From positions 12,701,760 through 12,765,759 of the forward strand of contig NC_040027.1 of the NCBI RefSeq assembly GCF_000972845.2: a stretch of 64,000 bases of DNA, given 5' to 3'. The DNA comes from Larimichthys crocea. Taxonomy: Eukaryota; Chordata; Actinopteri; Sciaenidae. The notes beneath the pieces are model-generated. The model had not been told where the DNA came from, made no database searches, and saw only the letters and a list, made by a program, of their open reading frames with translations. The position numbers were made by a program, and so were the translations under genes. Every line of letters starts with the position of its first letter. The stretch's first letter is position 1. Below, in pieces: positions 51,301 to 63,574 of this stretch.

Positions 51301-51546
51301 CAAACCATTGCTAAACAAAACTCCCTTTTCCTTTTGACAACACGATCGTTCTGAAGTACTGAAATATATACTCTTGACTAGACGTGTGACCAGTCAAAGG
51401 TTAATTGGATCTGCCTTTTGTGCTTCAGCGGTAAATAACCCTGGTCAGTTGGCGTGTCTGCTGTCTTCTCAGTATACTGTTCTGTTGTTAAAGACATGAT
51501 TTCTGTGGTCTCTCTTTCAGATTCTTGTGCAGTGAACTTGCGGACC
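45332..51546 (+). repeat. Long tandem duplication, unit 2 (about 6.2 kb)
   Basis: It is the collinear copy of 38802-45104: the L2 LINE remnant (45332-45620), hAT right end (to 46295), promoter-like block (46294-46560), LINE tail (47268-47500) and the rest of the noncoding sequence. It has no gap. After 'cttgcggacc' the two copies diverge completely. Confidence 0.93.
47268..47500 (-). repeat. LINE 3' tail with (ATTAG)n end (copy 2)
   Basis: It is the second copy of the element at 40782 and begins 'attagattagattagattag'. It lies inside duplication unit 2. Confidence 0.65.
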
Positions 51547-51590
51547 CTCCTTTCTCTTTCCACTTCCAGCCCCTGCTCTATGGCCTTAAG
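51521..51590 (+). other. Exon-like segment after an acceptor, unidentified
   Basis: After 'tctctttcag' (acceptor) the next 70 bases, to '|gtacgtcac' (donor at 51591), are open in one frame. That frame reads 'CSELADPPFSFHF' and 'QPLLYGLK'. It straddles the end of duplication unit 2. It may be an untranslated or coding 5' exon of the furry-like gene, or chance. I do not recognise the peptide. Confidence 0.25.
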
Positions 51591-51599
51591 GTACGTCAC

Positions 51600-54500
51600 A
51601 GTGGTTAAGTGAGTAGTGTTGCGCTGTGTGGTGTGCTTTAGGTCTTTGAGAAACTGCGAGCTAAGTACTGTGGGAACAAACAAGGTGTTGAAGTAATCTC
51701 TTTGTTGAGTTTTTTTTACTGAATCCTGAAACTAGCATTTGGAGTTTTCTTCCTCTGCTTGGCAACACATTGCCTCATTCTACTCTGCAGGCAAACAGTA
51801 TCTTCGTACAGGTCAAAAGTTGAAGCAACGTTTGCATCTGTTGGTTCTAATTGTGTGTGTTTAATGTATATTTATCCAGCCATGGTAGGGCAGAGGTTGC
51901 CGGTTTGTCGCAGCAACAGTAACATCTGTCTTTGTATGCTTATCATGGAAATGGGTCAACTTTATGACTCATTATTTTTCAAACAAACGAAAAAGAAAAC
52001 CAGTCATCTAAAAATGTAATGTGACAATTGGATGATAAAATTAACATGCAAAGGCGTTCTTAACTTCCCTCACAGTGCACAGAGCAAAGCTATTGTTAGA
52101 AGGAAGTAACGGTGTTTTTATCGAGTTAAAATAGCGCGTGTGTCACAGCTGATTAATAAAATACAACAAAAAAGGAACAAACAAACAAACGAGGAACAGA
52201 ATGCCACATGTTTATGAACATCACGTTATCATTTTTGTCAGTCTAGTTAGCCGTCCTCCTCCCTAATGTGACTTCAGCGCACCGTGTTAAAGTAGCACCC
52301 AGATGGTGTTAGTGTTTGTGGCAACTGGTGCTTGAGGTACCTTCTGTTCTCATACGTAGAGGTACTACAAGGAGGCTATTTCATATTAGATTTTAGTTCT
52401 AAATGTAAAATACAATACTCATACATTATTTATGGATTTCCCCAGCAGTCTGAATGTGATGGCACAACAACAGTCTGGTTGTTTCAGCACAGCGTGACAC
52501 GATGTTGTGTCACACACTAGTTTTTGCAAGTATGGGAAATAACTCAAATACTATACAGATGACTAGACTAGGTGTAATTTCAAACAACATTATTCTACTA
52601 TGAATCTAACTCTGAGTTGCAGTTCTAGTGCTTGAAGCGTCCAAAATGAACTCCTTGGTTTATCTTTTGCCAGTAGCAGCGAAAGCGGCGACTGAACCAG
52701 GTAGTTAGCTGGTTAAAGTAACGGTGGACAGTGAGGGATGACCAAACAGTTGCAAGAGTCGTACTGTATGTTGCATCCACTGGTGTGCTAAAACAAAACG
52801 TGGTCAATGAACTTATGTGTTGTATTGATGAGGGTTTGTAGCGAGCGACCCACTAATGTTGGCTGACTTCATTTATTTTATTTGCCAAAACAAATTTTTT
52901 TACTTCTATTTTGAAAGTGGCTAATTTTGGACCCAGAATGCTGAACAACAACATAAAAAATGTCTGTGGTTGTGTCGAGTTGCTTGCGCAAGGAACGGCA
53001 AAGCTTGTGAAGTTGAAATACACTTTTGTGTTCCTCTAAATACATTATTTTTGTCTTTTTCGTTATACTATTGCGAACTATGGGAGATGAGCGTCATCTC
53101 AGAATGGTAATTGGTCAGGATAGAAAATGGGATCGTTTTTTATGCAGGGTCTGGTCAGGTCACATTCTCACATTCTTCAGCAGTGACAACCCCGTTCTCT
53201 GTGGGTTGCTTCACAGCTGTCAATCAGGACGTCTGGGCAGAACCAGCTCGACATCTTTGTCCGTGTGTGAACGTCGAACGTTGCATTTCTTGTTCCTGTT
53301 TGCAGACGTTGCCTACATTCTTGGCTTGTAGTTTCCCAGACCTGAGAAGTTGAAGTAGATAGTAGCAAAGTGCAGTTCTCAAACAGAGGCTCATACATCA
53401 GAGCTCTGAATGAACCATGACTGAACATTGACTGTAGTTGTTTTGTTCCTTGACAGCCTGTTTGATCTGACTCTTATTGATTGAACCTCTTGAACTTAGC
53501 CGGCCTTTAAGAACAAATCAATGATATACTTTATATGAAAACAAGCAAGATTAATATCTCTGAAAGTGACGGGATGGGATACATTATTGTGCAAAACAGT
53601 GGTTCTGTTTCCATGTCGAATGCTGGACAGATGCGTGCATGTCTTTCAAGCAGCAGGTTTGCTAAATATATGTGTTAATATATATATATATATATATATA
53701 TAGATATATATATAATATATGTGTTAACCGCTGAATAACCCCAACCCTAAGCACTCCCCCTCAACCCTTTAGTATTAAATTAAGTTAGTATTGCCATGGT
53801 AACACATGAGCAAGAAGGTAATTTTATGGCTTCATAACTTGAGGTTACACTTGAGAGCCCTGCACAGCAAGACGTGGTTGTTGCATCTATAATGCGGTTG
53901 CTGTTTGTGCCATTAGAGGGCAGTGCAACATTGTTTGGATATTCAGGTTACCTGACATGGACCTCGAACTGTTTACTGACATCAAGTGGTGGAGTAGCAG
54001 TTCAGATGTATGCACATCCAGAGCGATCAACATGACTGTAGTACGGTTGTGCTGACGGTGTACTGGCCAGCCCCCCACAGCTGACTGCAAAAACGGACTG
54101 TGACTTCTGGGCCCCAGCCCGCTAGTTTTCCTGTTTTCTCCTGCATGAAAGCAGAACAAGGCAGAGGCGGGTGGGACCCAGAATGGCATTGGAACGCTGC
54201 ACATTGTTCCCAGAGCTTCCTCTTCCACATTCCTGGGCTGATTGGGATCTGGGCCTCCTGTGCTGGAGTATTGTTCTAACTCAACAGCACCACAGACCTG
54301 GCCCCAACCAAACCACAGCTGCCTCCACTGACCATTGTGGTGCTCAGGCTGGGTGATGGCTATCTTCGCCTCATCAGTCATCCCTCTCTCTTTCTCTCTG
54401 ACTCATTTAGTGACTTTCACCAGGATCTGCTGCCTCAGCCTCTCTGCATCCATGCATAGGCCTCAGTCTTGCGCTATCCGAACATATTTTTTTAGTCCAA

Positions 54501-57000
54501 ACCAGTTAGCCATTAAAATGAGGTCAGTCAGTCACACAAGTTCACTGTGTGATTTGGTGTACATAATGATAGTAGACGACACATCTCAGGAGAGGACTCT
54601 GATCCAGAGATCGGCTCCTCTGGGCCTGCCCGCAGTTATAAAATATCTATCTCTGTCCATGCAGCAGTGTTGTAGAAATGCTTGGATATTTAAAAGGCTA
54701 AATGAAACACTAAAGGCAACTGAGTCTTCCTGCTCTCGTCCAAAATAGTGTGAACTACTAAACTAAGACTGCCATCCTTAGAGCCCTTAAAATGTTGTTT
54801 CCTACGTATTACCTAATTTCTTTGCTAAAAAAAAAAAAAAAAAAAAAAAAAGAATTTAACAATGAACGAATGTAATTGCATGTGGAGAATAGGAGGTGCA
54901 TTCCATTCAGCACAATTCTGACAGTTTTGGACAAATGAAGTGTTTTTAAGATGCCAACTTTTTGTAAAAGTGTTGGTGTGCCAGAGTCCAGCTCTAACAA
55001 GCTTTCTGGTGGTTTGCCATCAAATCTTGCTGAGCGCGTTTTCTTTTTTCTTTTTCCAGCAATTTGGAGCCTGTCAGTAGATTTTCAACAATTAGTTTGT
55101 GCTGCTGGGTGAGCTGTCTGCCAGCTGGCCTCTAGGGGGCAGAGATTTTCCCCAAAACTGCTGCACTGCATTCATCATTGCATCCCCCCCCCACACTTTG
55201 TGCTTAGTCTGCAGACAAGGTTTGGTGCCGGATAAAAATATTAAAAAAAAAAAGTATAGTTGAAGTGGATGAAAACATGTTTTTGTATGAGTATTTTTAG
55301 AAACCACACAAGGAAAAGAAACTGAAGTTTCACTTCGTCTCTCACACTCAGGACATAGATTGTCTTCAGAAACAGTTACATCATCACACTGAAATTTTCA
55401 CATGCTGCAGTAGACGTTGTAAGCACTTCCTTGATAAGTTTTCGGACCAGACTTACAGGTCTTACAAACAATGCGTTTTAGCACTCAGTATCTTCACCCT
55501 AAGAAACCATTTTCCGTGAAGCAGATGGCTACTCATAAATATTTGACACAAGCAAAAAGCTCCTAAACCAACGAACTAGAAACGCAGGCATGAAACTATT
55601 TGCTTCTCGTGTTGTTGGGAGACAGTTGCCTGCTTGGACACAGCAGCACAGTCCATTAATTTTACATTAACCTCTTATTTAGCCGCCAGCCCTGAAGTGT
55701 TTTAAACTAGCAGGAGGCGCAACTTTCTTGCCCTGCCTTTTGTTTACTTTGGCTCTACTTTGGTTACATTTAGTCACTTAATTCAATATTAAAATGAAAA
55801 GCAAGATAAAAATAACTTTTGTGCTGTTTTTGTTTTCGCCAGATTGCTTTTATTGTGGTGCGTAGTTAGTGATGACTCAGCAGAAAAGACTTCTCTTAAA
55901 GGTGTTTTAACACTTTGCTGCACACTGGTGCCACAGTCATCTTTAATTTCTGTGAAGTCTTACAGCTTTGTATTGCCACTGAGGACTGGCTATGTTGGTT
56001 GCTTGGATGGCCTATTAATTTTTTGCACCCAGTCCCAGAGAAACAGCAAATTGATGATTTCTTTAGGCAGGGAGCTTTTATAAGAGTCAGCACAGTGTAG
56101 TCCCTCTCACTCCTCGGCTCGGGATATTTGGAAGGATTTGAGTTTGCTGCAGGTACAAGCTGTGCAGCCAAGCAGAGCACAGCAGTCTGTCATCACCGCG
56201 TTTCACAGACCCCATCACTTTGCTCATTCTGCTTCTCTTCATAATAGCTCAGCACAGTCGTGCAGAAGTGAAAGCGAGGGGAGGGGTTGCTCTTGTTGTA
56301 TGAGTAAGTTAGCAAGAAAGCAAACAAGCATGTGAGTTTTTTTTTTTTGTGCGAGTGCTAACAAATAACACCATTCTGTCAATGATAAGGGCTATCAGTG
56401 AACGCAGATGGACAAGTGCCGAGCTTTCCTACTTCTTACAGTGTCTGTCAATCTTCTTCCTCCTCTCTTAGTCTCTTTGACTCGTGAGCAGCCCAGGCCG
56501 GCAGGGTGTGGCTTGTGTCGTCTCTGTTGTGATTGGCTGGCGGCCCAGACTCATGTTATCTCCTGTGGAACATGTTCTAGTCCCACCCCAGATAGTGCCT
56601 GGCACTCAAACGTGGCCCCGCCCACACACAATTACATCACAAGCCATGAAAAGTGCCATGTCTGTTTGCTTCCTCCGTTCAGAGAGCAGACAGGTAATGT
56701 TGCAGCGTCAGAAGTTTCTCACTCTGTCACCGTGGAAAGCTACAGTAAACAGCTTCTGTTCTACTAGTTAGTCCAGACAAACAACTTAAGGAAGCCTGAC
56801 AGGTGGTGTCTTTTCTGGTTTGTAAGGGCAGATCTCAGGGTCCACCCATACAGGCCTTGACAGTGAATGTGTAGCTGCTGCCTTTAGGAGACGGGGACTG
56901 TACTCTGTCTGCTTGCTTGTCTGTAAATGGGGCAGATAAGGCAGACAGGTAGCTTTTATGGGAGAATGACATGTCGCAGGCTATTGGACTACGCACCCGA
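51600..57000 (+). other. Probable intron or upstream region of the furry-like gene
   Basis: No supported coding exon was found. It contains an (AT)n microsatellite (53676-53720), a poly-A run (54825-54851) and a CpG-containing segment at 56450-56630 ('tgattggctggcggccc', an ATTGG box), about 0.4-0.6 kb upstream of the coding exon at 57029. Confidence 0.5.
53676..53720. repeat. (TA)n microsatellite
   Basis: A near-perfect TA run is present with one interruption. Confidence 0.95.
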
Positions 57001-57028
57001 GTGAAAGACAGAAAAAGTCTTGTCGAAC

Positions 57029-59674
57029 ATGGACTTTTTGAAGAGCCTGGTTCCGGCTGTCATCTCAGGGGAAGGGCCCATTGAACATGGGGGAGCCTTG
57101 CCCAAGGACACGGGTCCACGGCTCCTTCGCATGAAACGACTGGGCCTCCTAGTCATGGGACACACCATTGACGAGGATCCGGTAGATCCGATGATGGAGG
57201 TAGATCCGGGCATCGGCTCCTCCAGGCCTGCCCGTAACGGAGCTCGGCTCAAAGGTACAACCCAACTGCATATTGATGCAGTAGTTAATCTGTGTTCATT
57301 TTGTGTAAATTAACTATCTCTGCTAATTAACTAAGGCTTCTTCAGAGGTGCTTTTTATAATTTACCTTCTTAAACAAGTGTGTGTTTAGCTTTGTTAACA
57401 TCTAACCAAAGGTTGGATTCACTTCCAACCTGTCCACACACATGCTAACATGCGCCTAGATGTATAAATGTAGTATACTGTGTACACGCTGGGTTGGGGA
57501 AGGAGCACCATCAACTGTCAATATGTCAAAGACACGCCTGTGTTTATCTATGCTCATAAATACAATCACACGAATGGATAACATACAGAGCAATCTCTGC
57601 ACCCTGCAGATGATATCACAGTCTCAGTTACATTACACTGATGCAGCAACTAATTTAATAAAAAAAGATCCAATATCCACTTCTCAAAGTGTGAGGAAGA
57701 AGGAGAAGGCTTTAATTGGCGTACATAGCAGCCTCGCTTCGATAATGGTAACAACACAATGCGATGAGCAGCTGGGATGATTACTATTTTCAGCATTTAC
57801 ATAACATTAACTTCCCGTACAGTTCACAGAGCGATCGTTTAGTCAGGAGAAAGAACAATGTCTGTTTGTTTCGGATCATATAGCGGAGTGGCTTGATTAC
57901 CACTGCAGATTATTTACACAAAATATTTCAAACATCACCGGGCATCATCCATTGATGGGTATCGTTTGCTAATAGTTAATATAAGCAAACACACACTGAT
58001 CTGTGTTGTTAATTTAGACCATTGATTACCAACTTCTACCTCACCTTCTACCTTGCCACACTCTGTAGCTCTACACTTCTTTTTATCCTCTTTTAGAGCA
58101 TTGTTTTGGTTTCAGTCTCCTCAGTCTTACTGTATAATTCAGTCTCAAACAGCGTTGGCGAAGACCCTGATATTAAAATGTCAGTGAAGTCAGATGAAAT
58201 GATTTATGGCAGCAGACTGAAAGAGACTATTTTTAAATTTTCCCAAGGAAGGTTTCACAGAAAGTAATTCGTTAGCTGGTTACAACAAGGAGATTTTTAC
58301 AACAGGTGGAGAGATTTGTGGGATTTTAAAAAGGACTAGACGGGTATGTAACATGGTGACAACTCTGTCAACAGAATTACTTTCACCAAACATTATATAT
58401 ACATAGATCTATGAACTGACACAAATGTTTATATTACCTCAGCACATGCCGCAAACAGCTGTGTGTGAAACATAAAAAATAGTATTAAAATAATTTGCAT
58501 ATTTTTCTCTCGCTTCCAAAACAAATACGCACACTAGCCAGATCCAGATCTTTACGAGGCGGTGGTGTTCATTGTGCTTAAGCCACTTAATATCCCAGTA
58601 ATGTCACGCCTGTGTGTTTGCCAGTTTGTTTTGGAGTCTGTTTGTCCCAAATAGCCAGAAACTAATAAATGAATGCAGCTTTTGCTCAGCATTAAGGAAA
58701 TTCCCGTGTGTGTTCAGAGGTATTTCTGTGATCTCTTTTCCCCCGTATGTGACCTACACGCCCTGCCACAGAGGAAGACTACTGTCATGGCTGCAGCGTG
58801 CACCTCCGCATTGTTTTAATTGATGTGGTCTTGTGTCATGCCAGCTGATGAGAGCATAACTGTTAGGTTATAATTTTGGGAAAACATCAAAGGAAAGTTG
58901 TGATGCATGTTATTATTTGTTGTTTGTTTTATTTGCTGTGCTATTCCACTGGCCAAGGATACTAAGACTATTAAATCACACTCAGTTTCTGCAGATAATC
59001 AGTATTGGAGGATTACTATTGGGACTTGCCTACCGTGGTGTTTGTAGGAAAAGTTTTGAGGTTCTAAAGTTGTGCTGACAATGTTAATCCTCTGAAGTCG
59101 ATCTCCTGTTGTGTCTATGGATACAGTAGTTAAAGGTTTAGCAGACGTGTGTCCACATACAAATTATGTGTGCGTGCAGGCCAGCCTGTATGCATCAGCA
59201 GTGGGGTGATGACTTGTCGTCGGGCTCTCTGTGGCTTCTTTGCAGTGCTACCTGTCGGAGCACGCTTGCGCCCTGTTTGCTCGTGGCTAAAGCATGACTG
59301 AGCTCTCCCTTCTCTCGCTGCTCACCTAACCTTCTTATCCTCCTAAGAACCGGATGAGACAGCTAAACTAACCCGCAATAACAGCGATAGGCTTCGAGTT
59401 TTATTTGTCCACACTTTGTTTTGGAGCCTTAATGTGCTGCGAAGAGTAAATAAAGTTTTCTCTTGCTTGGCTCTGGTAACTGTTGTGTGAGTTTGCGTCT
59501 AGCTTAGACTGTCGGTGATTTCTTGATATTCACATTAAAAGACCAGCGAGGTGACTTTTCTACAAGCTGGACTGTTTTCAAATCTTTCCTTTCTTTCTTT
59601 CCAACTAGGAAACATCCGTCACATTAGAAAAATCTCCTTTTTTCATCATGTTGGTGGTGGCAGGGGTCTCAATG
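57029..59674 (+). CDS. fryl: Alternative 5' coding exons of a furry-like gene (two exons, partial)
   Basis: Exon 57029-57254 starts at ATG (MDFLKSLVPAVISGEGPI) and continues 'RLLRMKRLGLLVMGHTIDED', ending at an AAAG|GTACAA donor after one base of a codon. Exon 59609-59674 follows 'tttccaactag' and reads 'GNIRHIRKISFFHH' and 'VGGGRGLN', ending ATG|GTGAGT, again in phase 1. The two join in frame. This junction phase also fits the exon at 63945. I do not recognise the peptide itself. The link to furry rests on position, strand and the shared phase with the downstream furry-type exon. It could instead be a separate small gene. Confidence 0.5.
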
Positions 59675-60087
59675 GTGAGTTATGTAATAAAAGAGGTGAT
59701 GTGATCACTGCAGTTAGTTGAGGTAAGGTGGTATATATAGAGGTGGTAGTCTGGTGTGTTCATACCTCAGGATAATTTGCCCTGTGTTTAAATCATAGCT
59801 CAGTGCCACTCCCTTGTTGCAGAACTGGCATAGTCTGAGTTGGCTTTTGAGGTGGAGCTCCTCTTTTCTTTCTGTCATTAGTCTTTCTTAGCACACAGTG
59901 ACATCAGCCAGTCCTCCGACGTACAGCTGAGTTTTTGGGAAGGGTTTGATTGGGACGGTATTTAGTTAATGGGCGCAGCAGGTTTCCTGTTTGTGATTTG
60001 GGAGTGTTTGGAACATGTGACTGAGCATGAGTGTACACTCGGTGGGTTGTGCTTCTGTGAAAGATGTGCATGTGATTTCTGTCTGAG

Positions 60088-60112
60088 CGTGTGTGTGTGT
60101 GTGTGTGTGTAT
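60088..60112. repeat. (GT)n microsatellite
   Basis: A short uninterrupted GT run is present in the furry-like intron. Confidence 0.95.
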
Positions 60113-62757
60113 ACAGACAGGTCGGACCAACTTATTCATTGTGTTTCTTAAACAGTTATTAGCCAACTACCGTGAAACAAACCCCCCGTAATGGTGCAGC
60201 TCAGTGCAGACTCGGCACTTAGTGGGAATGTGGTGTCATAGCTGGGAAGACGAATGCCATGAATCATTGTTAGTGCTGTTTCTCCAACCAGCGCGCCCAC
60301 TGAATGCCCTTCCATAGCGAACGGCATGAAGACAGTTCATTTAAAAAAAGTGAGTAATGAGTAATGAGCCGACCTTTTTGCACCTATGTTAAGAGTTTTA
60401 ATTTAGATATGCCTTGTTTGCTCTGTCACTCCATAAAGACGATATACCTCTGACCTGAGAACAACTTTTTCTTTCTGAAGTGAGTTACCTCTCTTGATTT
60501 TGCAGGCAAGCCTGAGCCTAGACTCAGTCATTGCTTTGGAAGTGGTTTGTGAAAGGAGTTTTAAGGAGCCGTGCAGGTTGCAGAGTTGTGCTGCATACTC
60601 AGATTGCCATGATGGATCTAAATGGCGTGTCCTCTGCAGCCCAGGCACCACTGGGGAGGTCAGGGATTGAATTACAGCTCCTATCGATTATTGTTCCCAC
60701 CACTGCCCTTCAGAGAGGCCAGGACAGGAAATGCATCCTCCAGCCTGTGGGCTCCTGGGAGGAACAGCTCCCCTATACTGTCTGCAGTCAGGATGGCTAA
60801 CTGTCAGTCACTGTGCCCACTTTGTGAATGGAGCTACTATAACCTGCCCTGGTTGTGCATTTAGTTGAGATTATTTAATCAGTGAGCTCTTTCCAGGAAG
60901 TCCGTTATGATGATGCTCGTTTGAAGTCCTCCAATTACGTCAGCTTTGTTGGATTTGTAGCTCTTAGCCCTGATGTCCTCAGAGCGATGATGTCGTCAGT
61001 TATTCCTCTGCATTCCTCAGACAATAAACCAGGTTTACACTAAACAGTGGCTGCAGACATCTCTGCATGTTTGTGCATCAACTGTTTTGCAGATTAGGAT
61101 TATGATACAAGCTGTAATCCTGTTTTTAAATCATAATTCTTCTGCCAGATACTTCCTCCTACTGCCCCGGAGCTTGAGCTAAAGGCTTCAGTATACTGAA
61201 AAGCTTGTTTTAGGTATATTAAAGGCTTGACCTAGTGCCAGTTGCAGTGTACTCGATGGGAGTCAAGGCCTGAAATAGGAGATATATTTAAAAATAACTA
61301 AACATGATGCAAACCTGCTGTATTTTAGCTATCTGGCCACTTTGTCCTGCAAAATAGTGTAAATATAAGTAGCCTTGCTCTATAACTTAAATGTTAGATC
61401 ATTTAAACAAACAAATCTTAAAATGCTAGGGAAACAAAAATGTGCAAAGCAGTACCAAAACTGCAGCGCCGTTGTCGCCCACATAGTTCAACACAAAGTC
61501 CATTTAGAGGAGTTCTTTGACATTTTGGGAGATACTTGATAGCTTTCAGACAGACATAAAAGTCACATTGATTTTCCTCATCTAACTGTCAGCAAGAATA
61601 AGCATATATCCCCAGACTGCTCCTGTAACGTAAGACCAATTATACATGAAATCTGCCTGTAAAGGAATGACCACCAGAACCATCAGCGTTATATTATAGA
61701 ACTTATAAAAGATGTCATCAAATGAAATAAACCATGCGATGGGACTCCAAAGAATCCGCGTGTTTATTACAAGGCCGAGTTTCACAGTGGAAGCCTGCGT
61801 CAGGGTAGCACCAGCCAGGCCTTGACAAAGCGTCTGCTTGTTGTTGTTGTGTTTGTTTGCAATGAGCTCTGCCTCATTTTGCATAACTTGTGTAGTGGAG
61901 GACATGTGACAGAGGGGAGAGACCGAGGGCGAGAGAGAGAAATGAAGACTAAACTAAAAGAAGACAAAGAGCATTTGTCTTCCGCAGCTTTCCCACTGCT
62001 GCTCCCCCCTCTGAATATTTTGTTAACAAACTTAATCCTGCCCTTGACTACAAATTGCTTGATGTCATGCGGATCTGTTTTTTTTTTGTTTTTTTTAAGT
62101 CTCCGCGAGGGCAAGAGGCGCTGCCATCATCACTAGATTAAAATATCGGACAGATCAGGTGTGCGTCTGTGTGTCTCACATTCACACAAACACACACAGT
62201 GGTCTGTAGTGGTTTGTTTATCATTCTGTGCGTTACCATGCCTGGTAGGTTTTGGACAGAGGAGTGATGTAATGCCTATGACTCCACTGGGTGTGAACGG
62301 TTAGTTTTAACGAATGGATTAGCTGTGATCACTGAGCTGCCGCTAGGAAGTAACACAATGTCAGGTGACTCTCGTCATACATGAGGTCATGTTAAGTGCA
62401 GCTTGAGTACACTTTACTCTGTCGTGAAGATGCACACAATTTACACAGACATCATTTATTTATTATTTTGGAGCTGCGTTGTTGTAGTCCGTGCACACCC
62501 CCCACCTTTTAATTTATCCTCCTGTTTCTTTCTTTTCTTTCTTTCTTTCTTCCTCTCTCCCATTCTTTCCTTTTCCCTTCCTACTGCAGTCAGGGATGAC
62601 GCATCAGTATTGCTGTGGAGCTTACAGGAAGTGTCGTCTTGATAGGCCAGCGGAGAGGCAGCACAGTAGCAGCCTCTGACATGCGTATGCATTGCTGAAC
62701 CACAGCCAGGGAACACTCGCAGCATTTTGATGACATCACCGATACTGACGCCCCCCG

Positions 62758-62766
62758 CCTCCCCCT

Positions 62767-62808
<42 letters not shown>

Positions 62809-62925
62809 CTCCCTCTCAGAGAGAAAAGAGCAGGCATCAGTAAAAGAACAAGAGCTAGCTCGGAAGAGGAGGGGCCGCTCGTGAGCAAATAGAGAGAGAG
62901 AGAGAGAGGGAGAGAGAGCTTTGAG
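62758..62925 (+). promoter_or_regulatory. CT-rich/GA-rich promoter-like tract before the furry-like exon
   Basis: A CT run (about 62755-62817) is followed 60 bases later by a GA run (about 62888-62920), giving a large inverted polypyrimidine/polypurine pair. It lies 0.7-0.8 kb upstream of the ATG at 63575. The intervening and following sequence to 63575 is GC-rich leader-like DNA. Confidence 0.45.
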
Positions 62926-63574
62926 GGGAGGCGGAGGGTGGCTAACGGTGTTCAGTGGGCTAGGACTGGCACACAAACACACGCACACACACGGAGAGAA
63001 GAGGAGAGGGAATATTGCAGTGCATTGTTAAGACTTCTATCGTGTACTGTTCTGTTGCTGTTTCTCTCCTGTCAGGAGCAAAAGTTCTCACGCAGTTTTG
63101 TCCTTTTTTTTTTCGCCTTTTCTGGATTTTTCTGCACTGAAATGTGGATGAGGGACTCTGTGACGGATTGGCAAGTGGGCAGCAGGCGCCAGGGTGGAAT
63201 ACTTCTCTAACTAGCCAGGCTATGCTCTCTCTCCTCTTCTCCCAGCGCAGTTTCACTCTTCAGTGACCAAGGCGGCAGAGGAAACAAACTGGTAGCACTT
63301 TTCTGCCCCCTCGTTTCTCGAGCCGCTGCTCACGCTGTCGTTCAGGATGATGCCTTTGACTAGCACCTGTGGAGGGTAGTGTTCAGCTCCGGTCAGGGCA
63401 GAGGAGCTGCAAATGTGAGAGGTTTATTTTATTTTCATTTTTTTGGGAGAGGGAGAGAGAGGAGTGGAATGTTTGGGTTTCGTGAAATGAAAGTGACAGG
63501 AACCCTGTAAAAAAATAAAATACATTTTTTTAAATTGTGCCTTCTGGTGAAGTCAAACTTTTTCGAGAGCCGCC

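Noticed and set aside
53026..53353. Frames of 80-101 codons
   Set aside because: Overlapping open frames on both strands with no homology or splice support; probably chance.
56408..56771. Frames of 95-119 codons near 56.4-56.8 kb
   Set aside because: Composition is intron-like, two frames overlap on the same strand, and no splice structure or recognisable motif was found.
60506..60560. Possible third exon after 59674 (frame GKPEPRLSHCFGSG)
   Set aside because: The acceptor is good, but the frame meets a stop after about 15 codons and no good donor precedes it. The exon at 63945 fits better.
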